64,000 nucleotides of DNA, from NCBI RefSeq assembly GCF_031954365.1, contig NZ_JAUSVZ010000001.1; one strand, written 5' to 3'. The DNA comes from Brevibacillus aydinogluensis. GTDB lineage: Bacteria; Bacillota; Bacilli; Brevibacillales; Brevibacillaceae. The notes under the pieces were generated by a model. That model ran no database searches. It was given only the letters and a program-made list of their open reading frames with translations, and had not been told where the DNA came from. A program made the position numbers and the translations under genes. This document shows, piece by piece, positions 59,043 to 64,000 of the stretch (position 1 is the first letter of the stretch; each line of letters begins with the position of its first letter).

Positions 59043-59796
59043 TGTAGCGGCGATTTTGCGTCAGGTGCAGGCAGGAAGATTGAGCGTGGAAGAGGCGGAA
59101 GAGCTGCTTGCGGGCACGAGCCGTCTGGAGTATGCCACGCTTGATCTCGACCGGGCGCGGCGAACCGGTTTTCCCGAAGTGGTGTACGCGGCTGGCAAAA
59201 CAGCGGAACAGTTGGTCGGGATTTTCAGCAGGCTGCGGGAACATCAAACAATCGTGCTGGCCACGCGGGTGACGGCCGAGCAGGCGGAGGCCGTGCTGAC
59301 CCGGTGGCCCGACGTGCAGTATGTGAGAGAAGCGGGACTGTTGATCGGCACCAGCAGCCCGCTTACGCCTGTGCGGGACGGATACGTGGCGGTGGTGACC
59401 GCCGGCACGTCCGACTGGCCGGTCGCTCAGGAGGCGGCCTGGACGGTGCGCTGTTTTGGCAGCGAAGCGAGAGTGATCGCCGATGTGGGGGTGGCCGGCA
59501 TCAACCGGCTGTTCCAGCGCTTGGATGAGATCAGGGAGGCGGCGGTGATCATCTGCATCGCCGGCATGGAAGGAGCGCTGGCCAGCGTTATTGCCGGACT
59601 GGTGGACAAGCCGGTCATCGCCGTGCCCACCAGCGTCGGGTACGGTGCTCACTTCAACGGCCTGGCCCCGCTGCTGTCGATGCTCAACTCTTGCGCCAAC
59701 GGCGTGGCTGTGGTAAACATCGACAACGGATTTGGCGCAGGCTACCTGGCCGGCATGATTCACCGGCAGATCGCCGCTGCCTCGCTGCAACCGTAA
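59035..59796 (+). CDS. larB: LarB, pyridinium-3,5-biscarboxylic acid mononucleotide synthase
   Basis: 253 residues; ATG at 59035 overlaps larE by 8 bases. LarB carboxylates nicotinic acid adenine dinucleotide to start the nickel-pincer cofactor. It has the PurE-like pattern: VAVVTAGTSDWPVAQEAAWTV, VIADVGVAGINRL and VGYGAHFNGLAPLLSMLNSC. LarC, the nickel insertase, and LarA are not in the window. Ends before a hairpin shared with the minus-strand membrane gene. Confidence 0.9.
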   Translation: MVDVAAILRQVQAGRLSVEEAEELLAGTSRLEYATLDLDRARRTGFPEVVYAAGKTAEQLVGIFSRLREHQTIVLATRVTAEQAEAVLTRWPDVQYVREAGLLIGTSSPLTPVRDGYVAVVTAGTSDWPVAQEAAWTVRCFGSEARVIADVGVAGINRLFQRLDEIREAAVIICIAGMEGALASVIAGLVDKPVIAVPTSVGYGAHFNGLAPLLSMLNSCANGVAVVNIDNGFGAGYLAGMIHRQIAAASLQP

Positions 59797-59797
59797 T

Positions 59798-59834
59798 AAA
59801 AAGAGCCAACCCGACAAGGGGTTGGCTCTTCGCT
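59798..59834. terminator. Bidirectional terminator between larB and the holin-4 gene
   Basis: Perfect 12-bp stem AAGAGCCAACCC/GGGTTGGCTCTT (about 59803-59832). The T-run lies on the minus-strand side (TTTTTATT), so it mainly ends the minus gene. Confidence 0.75.
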
Positions 59835-59847
59835 CACGGACGTGAAA

Positions 59848-60222
59848 TTAGGTTTCCTGTTTGTTGCCGGCGTCGCCGTTGCGCAGGTCCATATGCGTCT
59901 TGATCGGGATGAACAGGTCAATGATCCCGATCACCAGCGCGGCGAGCAGGGCACCCAGGATGGTCACCCGGAACCCGGAGACGACAAACTGAGTCAGCCA
60001 GATTACCACGGCGCTCACCAGAAAACCGACAATCCCGCGATTGTACGGGGAGATCCGGTCGCCGAACATCAATTCAATAAGCCAACCAATTACGGCGATG
60101 ACCACCGCGGCCATTAGTGCGGGCCAAAAACCGTTTACAGAAAAGCCGGGAACGAGAAACCCGACGAACATAAGCACGACTGCCGCGACCACGAAACGAA
60201 TGACATGGCGCAAAATCGTCAT
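59848..60222 (-). CDS. Phage holin family 4 / YvlD-like membrane protein
   Basis: 124 residues from ATG 60222 behind AAAGGAGG. Four hydrophobic spans and glycine-rich turns: LMFVGFLVPGFSVNGFWPALMAAVVIAVIGWLIE, then GIVGFLVSAVVIWLTQFVVSGFRVTILGALLAALVIGIIDLFIP. This fits phage_holin_4_2 (YvlD). In Bacilli such proteins are part of cell envelope stress systems rather than phages. No phage genes are nearby. Confidence 0.8.
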   Translation of the reverse strand: MTILRHVIRFVVAAVVLMFVGFLVPGFSVNGFWPALMAAVVIAVIGWLIELMFGDRISPYNRGIVGFLVSAVVIWLTQFVVSGFRVTILGALLAALVIGIIDLFIPIKTHMDLRNGDAGNKQET

Positions 60223-60303
60223 GAAGAATCCTCCTTTGGAGTTTGTTTCACTACTCATTCTGGCTTGTTTTTCGACAAAATATGCCGCACCGGGTGTGTA
60301 AAT

Positions 60304-60333
60304 TTATGCTTGCGGCGGACTGCATGTTATAAT
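60304..60333 (+). promoter_or_regulatory. Sigma-A promoter of mutS2
   Basis: TTATGC (60304-60309), 18-bp spacer and extended TGTTATAAT (TATAAT 60328-60333), 40 bases before the start. Confidence 0.5.
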
Positions 60334-60372
60334 GGGGAATGTTAGCGTTGACCACGTTAAGGAGGCACCATT

Positions 60373-62730
60373 TTGGAACAACGGGTGTTAAAAACCTTGG
60401 AATACGACAAGATCGTCGCCCTCCTGATGGAGAAAGCGACATCTGCATACGGCAAAGAAAAAGCATCCGCCTTGACGCCCTTTGTCCGCTTGGACGAAGT
60501 GCAGACGGCCCAACAGGGAACGGCAGAGGCGGCAACCGTGCTGCGGTTGAAGGGAAGCGTGCCGTTGGGCGGCATCCGCGATATCCGCGCCGCCGTGCAG
60601 CGTGCCCGGCTGAATGCAATGCTGGCGCCCAGGGAACTGTTGGATATCGCCGACACCGTAATGGCGGGACGTCGGCTGCGCAATTTTTTGCTTGACCTGT
60701 GCGAGGAGCAGGAACTGCCGCTGCTGCGCTTTCAGGCCGAGCGGATTGAGGGGCTGCGCGAGCTGGAGGCGGAAATTCGCCGCTGTGTGGACGAAAACGG
60801 CGACATCCTGGACAGCGCCAGCGCGGAACTGCGTCAGGTGCGGCAGGAGATTCGCCAACTGGAGGCGCGCATCCGGGAAAAGCTGGATCAGATGACACGG
60901 TCTTCGGCGTACCAGAAAATGCTGATGGACAGCATCGTGACCATTCGCGGCGACCGTTTTGTCATTCCCGTCAAGCAGGAGTACCGTCACGTCTTCGGCG
61001 GGATCGTGCACGACCAGTCGGCGTCGGGCGCAACGTTGTTCATCGAGCCGGAAGTAGTCGTGTCGATGAACAACAAGCTGCGCGAACTGCGTCTGCGCGA
61101 AGAAAAGGAAGTGGAGCGGATCCTGTTCGTCCTGACGGAGATGGTATCCGGCGCGGTGGAAGCGCTGAAGGAAAATGTCGACGCGCTGGCGGAGCTGGAT
61201 TTCATGTTCGCCAAGGCTCAGTTGGCCGCCAGCATGAAAGCTGTCTGTCCGCGGCTGAACGACCGGGGCTACCTGCGGCTGAAAAAGGCGCGTCATCCGC
61301 TGATCCCGCATGACAAGGTCGTGCCGGTGGACGTGGAGCTGGGGGGCAGCTACCGGGCAATCGTGGTGACTGGCCCCAACACCGGGGGAAAAACCGTTTC
61401 GCTGAAGACGATCGGGTTGCTTTCGTTGATGGCGATGGCCGGTCTGCACATCCCGGCAGAGGAAGAGAGTGAAGCAGCCGTCTTTTCCTCCGTGTTTGCC
61501 GATATCGGCGACGAGCAGTCCATCGAGCAAAACCTGTCCACCTTCTCCAGCCACCTCACCAATATCATTCACATCCTCGGTGCGATGGATGAGAACAGCC
61601 TCGTGCTGTTTGACGAATTGGGAGCGGGAACCGACCCCACCGAAGGGGCGGCGCTGGCAATGGCGATCATCGACGACGTGATCAGGCGCGGGGCCCGGCT
61701 GGTTGCCACGACCCACTACAGCGAGCTGAAAGCCTACGCCTACGACCGGCCGGAGGTCATCAATGCCAGCGTGGAGTTTGACGTGGAAACGCTCCGCCCG
61801 ACCTACCGTCTGCTGATTGGCGTCCCCGGCCGTTCCAATGCGTTCGCCATCGCCAAGCGGCTGGGACTGCCCGAGGAGATTATTGAAAAGGCGCGCGCTT
61901 CGATCAGTGAGGAAGACAATCAGGTGGAGAGCATGATTGCCTCGCTGGAGCGAAACCGCAGGACGGCGGAAGAAGAGCGGCAGACGGCCGAGGCGCTGCG
62001 GCGCGAAGCGGAAGCGCTGCGAGCGCAGCTTGAAGAAGAGCGGACCCGCTTCGCCGAAGAGAAAAACAAGCTGCTGGAACGGGCAGAAGAAGAAGCGCGG
62101 ATCGCTGTGCAGCTTGCCAAGGAAGAGGCGGACGCGGTCATTCGCGAGCTCAGGCGCATGATGGCGGAAGGCGCGGAAATCAAGGAACATCGGCTGATTG
62201 AGGCCAAGAAGCGCCTGGGTGACGCTGTGCTGGAGCTGGAGAAGGAAAAGGTGAAAAAGCCGGCCAAAGCCGTGCGCGCCACCCAGGTCAAGCCGGGTGA
62301 CGAAGTAATGGTAACCAGCTTCGGCCAAAAGGGAACCGTCCTGGAAAAAGCAGGCGATGACGAATTCCTGGTCCAGATCGGCATCATGAAGATGAAGGTA
62401 AAGCGAAACGACATGCACGTGGTGAAGCCTTCCAAACAGGAGCAGACCATCGCCGCATACACGTCGGTCAAACGGGCCAAAAACACGGTCAAGATGGAGT
62501 TGGACCTGCGCGGCTACAACGTGGAAGAAGGCATCAGGGAGATCGACCGGTACCTGGACGAGGCGCTGTTGGCCGGCCTGCATTCCGTCTCGATTATTCA
62601 CGGCCACGGCACCGGCGTGCTCCGCAAAGGCGTTCACGAGTATCTGCGCCAGCACCGGAACGTCAAGTCGTTTCGGTTGGGCGGCCAGGGTGAAGGCGGC
62701 GTGGGCGCCACTATCGTCGAGCTCAAGTAG
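60373..62730 (+). CDS. mutS2: Endonuclease/ribosome-rescue ATPase MutS2
   Basis: 785 residues; TTG at 60373 behind AAGGAGGCACCATT. MutS core and ATPase: Walker A GPNTGGKT (334-341), LVLFDELGAGTDPTEG (Walker B) and STFSSHLTNI; a long coiled coil (about 520-620) and a C-terminal Smr domain with HGHGTGVLRKGV. Bacterial MutS2 splits collided ribosomes in B. subtilis and blocks homologous recombination in other species. Same neighbour (yshE) as in B. subtilis. Confidence 0.96.
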   Translation: MEQRVLKTLEYDKIVALLMEKATSAYGKEKASALTPFVRLDEVQTAQQGTAEAATVLRLKGSVPLGGIRDIRAAVQRARLNAMLAPRELLDIADTVMAGRRLRNFLLDLCEEQELPLLRFQAERIEGLRELEAEIRRCVDENGDILDSASAELRQVRQEIRQLEARIREKLDQMTRSSAYQKMLMDSIVTIRGDRFVIPVKQEYRHVFGGIVHDQSASGATLFIEPEVVVSMNNKLRELRLREEKEVERILFVLTEMVSGAVEALKENVDALAELDFMFAKAQLAASMKAVCPRLNDRGYLRLKKARHPLIPHDKVVPVDVELGGSYRAIVVTGPNTGGKTVSLKTIGLLSLMAMAGLHIPAEEESEAAVFSSVFADIGDEQSIEQNLSTFSSHLTNIIHILGAMDENSLVLFDELGAGTDPTEGAALAMAIIDDVIRRGARLVATTHYSELKAYAYDRPEVINASVEFDVETLRPTYRLLIGVPGRSNAFAIAKRLGLPEEIIEKARASISEEDNQVESMIASLERNRRTAEEERQTAEALRREAEALRAQLEEERTRFAEEKNKLLERAEEEARIAVQLAKEEADAVIRELRRMMAEGAEIKEHRLIEAKKRLGDAVLELEKEKVKKPAKAVRATQVKPGDEVMVTSFGQKGTVLEKAGDDEFLVQIGIMKMKVKRNDMHVVKPSKQEQTIAAYTSVKRAKNTVKMELDLRGYNVEEGIREIDRYLDEALLAGLHSVSIIHGHGTGVLRKGVHEYLRQHRNVKSFRLGGQGEGGVGATIVELK

Positions 62731-62748
62731 GAGAGCGGGAGGTGCCGC

Positions 62749-63159
62749 ATGGAACACTTGCTTCACAACAAATACTTTGCCGCCGTTGCATACTTTACTG
62801 TCACCGGATTGGCGATGATCGTGTTTTTATCCGTGTTTGAACTGGTCACGCGCTACCGTGTGTGGCAGGAGCTGAAGCGGGGAAACGTCTCCGTCGCGAT
62901 GGCAACGGGCGGAAAAATCTTTGGCATTGCCAACATTTTTCGCTACTCCATCCAGCATCACGACTCAATCGGACAGGCGTTGATCTGGGGAACGCTGGGA
63001 TTTTTCCTGCTGCTGTCCAGCTATTTCATCTTTGAATTCATGACGCCCAGCTATAAAATTGATGAGGAAATCGCCGCGGACAACCGGGCGATCGGCTTTA
63101 TTGCCATGGTGCTGTCGGTCGGGTTTTCCTACGTGATCGGGGCCAGCCTGATCAGGTGA
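62749..63159 (+). CDS. DUF350 membrane protein (YshE-like)
   Basis: 136 residues; ATG at 62749, 18 bases after mutS2. Four spans: FTVTGLAMIVFLSVFELVTRY, then a KRGNVSVAMATGGKIFGIANIFRYSI block, ALIWGTLGFFLLLSSYFIFEF, and IGFIAMVLSVGFSYVIGASL. Matches DUF350, a small membrane family of unknown role. Co-transcribed with mutS2. Confidence 0.85.
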   Translation: MEHLLHNKYFAAVAYFTVTGLAMIVFLSVFELVTRYRVWQELKRGNVSVAMATGGKIFGIANIFRYSIQHHDSIGQALIWGTLGFFLLLSSYFIFEFMTPSYKIDEEIAADNRAIGFIAMVLSVGFSYVIGASLIR

Positions 63160-63310
63160 ACAGAGCAGGCTCCCTGCCGGACGAAGCCGGGGCAGTGAAG
63201 GGCGGCACGCTCATCATCGCCCGGGGGCATGCGGTAATGGGACCGGTGGTCTGACAGCGTACCGGTAGTCCGCCAGCGTATGTGAAGTTAAAGGATATGG
63301 GGGATGCAGG

Positions 63311-63631
63311 ATGAGCCAGACGGATGTTGTTGTCGTGACGGTGCTGCACGATGGGGAAAGCAAGCAGCTGTTCCTGAAGCAGGGAGCGAACCTGCTCATG
63401 GCGCTGGTTGAGGCAGGGCTGCCGATTGACTTTTTCTGCACGACGGGAAAATGTACCACCTGTCGTCTCCGCATGGACATTCCGGTCGGCTCGGCTGCAC
63501 CCCCTTCTTCCACGGAGCGGTACCGCCTGGGAGAGGCGGCGGTGGCGGCAGGGATGCGGTTGAGCTGTCAGGTGTACGTGACCGGTCCTTTGACCGTTTA
63601 TTTGGATGCGTCCGCCCCTGCCCGGCCGTGA
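63311..63631 (+). CDS. 2Fe-2S ferredoxin
   Basis: 106 residues; ATG at 63311 behind GGGGGATGCAGG. Plant-type ferredoxin fold with cluster cysteines Cys43, Cys48, Cys51 and Cys86 (FFCTTGKCTTC and LSCQV). Electron carrier for an unknown partner. The C-terminus ends in a short Ala/Pro-rich tail. Stands after a 151-base gap without other features. Confidence 0.88.
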   Translation: MSQTDVVVVTVLHDGESKQLFLKQGANLLMALVEAGLPIDFFCTTGKCTTCRLRMDIPVGSAAPPSSTERYRLGEAAVAAGMRLSCQVYVTGPLTVYLDASAPARP

Positions 63632-63638
63632 ACGTTCG

Positions 63639-63667
63639 TTGAACCATTGCCCATTGAGGAGTATAAT
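63639..63667 (+). promoter_or_regulatory. Sigma-A promoter of a 25-aa membrane peptide
   Basis: TTGAAC (63639-63644), 17-bp spacer, TATAAT (63662-63667). Confidence 0.72.
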
Positions 63668-63709
63668 AAGGCTTTGGCATACGGTGCCACTGCATGAGGA
63701 GGCTTCACC

Positions 63710-63787
63710 TTGGAAACCTTGTACAAGGTCCTCATCGTCTTATGTGTAGTGTTTCTTGCGGCAGGAGTATGGTACCTGTCGAATTGA
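63710..63787 (+). CDS. 25-aa membrane peptide
   Basis: TTG at 63710 behind GAGGAGG (6 bases). Sequence METLYKVLIVLCVVFLAAGV then WYLSN: one hydrophobic span from about residue 5 to 22 with a positive residue before it. It has its own consensus promoter, a perfect ribosome site and clean spacing. It may be cotranscribed with the following dehydrogenase gene (62 bases on). No known family recognised. Confidence 0.55.
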   Translation: METLYKVLIVLCVVFLAAGVWYLSN

Positions 63788-63849
63788 CGCAAAAAGGCCA
63801 CGCTGACCGCGCGGACCTTTACCAGATAATGGGAAAGAGGAGATCTGCA

Positions 63850-64000
63850 ATGACTCAGCCTGTACGCGTTGCTGTTGTCGGATTAGGATTCGTCGGATTG
63901 CCGCTGGCACTCACGTACGCCATGAAAGGAGCCCGCGTGGTCGGTGTGGACGTCATGCCGAACGTCGTCGAGGAGATCAACGCCGGCATCTCCCACCATC
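63850..64000 (+). CDS. Nucleotide-sugar (UDP-ManNAc/UDP-glucose type) dehydrogenase, cut by window end
   Basis: ATG at 63850 behind GAGGAG; 50 residues visible. VRVAVVGLGFVGLPLALTYA is the NAD-binding start of UDP-sugar dehydrogenases, followed by VVGVDVMPNVVEEINAGISHH. The exact sugar (UDP-glucose, UDP-GlcNAc or UDP-ManNAc) cannot be told from this part; the H-H after NAG-x-S is usual in the WbpA/WecC branch. Likely for cell-surface polysaccharides. Confidence 0.8.
   Translation, partial: MTQPVRVAVVGLGFVGLPLALTYAMKGARVVGVDVMPNVVEEINAGISHH

Noticed and set aside
60388..62766. 792-codon open frame antisense to mutS2, and 678 codons antisense to thrS (30482-32518)
   Set aside because: Both are mirror frames of very well supported genes; composition (Val/Leu/His/Gln-rich) is typical of antisense frames in GC-rich DNA.
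1..64000. CRISPR arrays, tRNA or rRNA genes, prophage modules
   Set aside because: No regularly spaced direct repeats, no tRNA-like cloverleaf next to T-boxes, no rRNA-like sequence and no phage structural genes were seen. The holin-like gene at 59848 stands alone and belongs to the YvlD type.

Overview
The window looks like chromosomal DNA from a spore-forming, Gram-positive member of the Bacillales, most probably Brevibacillus or a close relative. Support comes from sporulation and germination genes (cwlJ-gerQ, sspI, ytxC, a CotF-like coat protein), three T-box leaders (thrS, ilv-leu, pheST), an infC leader of the L20 type with an AUU start, and Bacillus-like gene orders (ytxC-thrS, infC-rpmI-rplT, ysgA-pheS-pheT-zapA, mutS2-yshE). 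Most of the window is GC-rich with strong Shine-Dalgarno sites and many GTG/TTG starts. The first ~2.5 kb is clearly AT-richer and holds small secreted or unknown proteins and a VanZ fragment, so it may be acquired DNA. The genus is an inference from gene content.

Layout: 1-3400 holds unknown secreted/membrane proteins, a VanZ remnant, a DUF1906 glycosidase-like protein and repeat copy A. 3763-8758 encodes two helicase-type motors, HelD-like and HrpB. 8869-10998 holds a lone BluB, a DUF-like gene and unexplained terminators that hint at small RNAs. 10999-21765 is the most interesting block: anmK, a five-part peptide ABC transporter, an AmiE/class C beta-lactamase-like hydrolase, a decayed murQ start and a GlcD/GlcF-type lactate or glycolate oxidase. 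It reads as a cell-wall muropeptide uptake and recycling locus. 22183-27588 holds a glutamate-type symporter, a 56-aa membrane protein, a composite repeat (copy B), a PilZ protein, gerQ-cwlJ, a YqaA-type membrane protein and a CotF-like coat protein.

27666-35175 carries mqnC (futalosine menaquinone pathway), ytxC, T-box-thrS, repeat copy C, moaA and infC-rpmI-rplT. 35557-37445 is cysH-sat (sulfate assimilation) behind an S-box-like leader. 37654-44189 is ilvBNC-leuAB behind promoters, a CodY-like box and a leucine T-box. 44310-53711 holds repeat copy D, an SSS-family symporter, a PpiC-like lipid-face protein, an Amidase_3 amidase, moaB, a B12-binding radical SAM protein, DedA, DUF1294, sspI, ktrA and a TrmH-type methyltransferase. 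53818-64000 holds T-box-pheST, zapA, larE-larB, a holin-4/YvlD membrane protein, mutS2-yshE, a 2Fe-2S ferredoxin, a 25-aa membrane peptide with its own promoter, and the start of a UDP-sugar dehydrogenase cut by the window edge.

The main candidates for something new are (i) the anmK-transporter-amiE-(murQ remnant)-glcDF recycling locus, whose etherase step has been lost here, and (ii) a dispersed, structured repeat family with at least three clear copies, one of which carries a MITE-like 143-bp insertion with 9-bp inverted ends. All calls come from reading the sequence; no database search was run.
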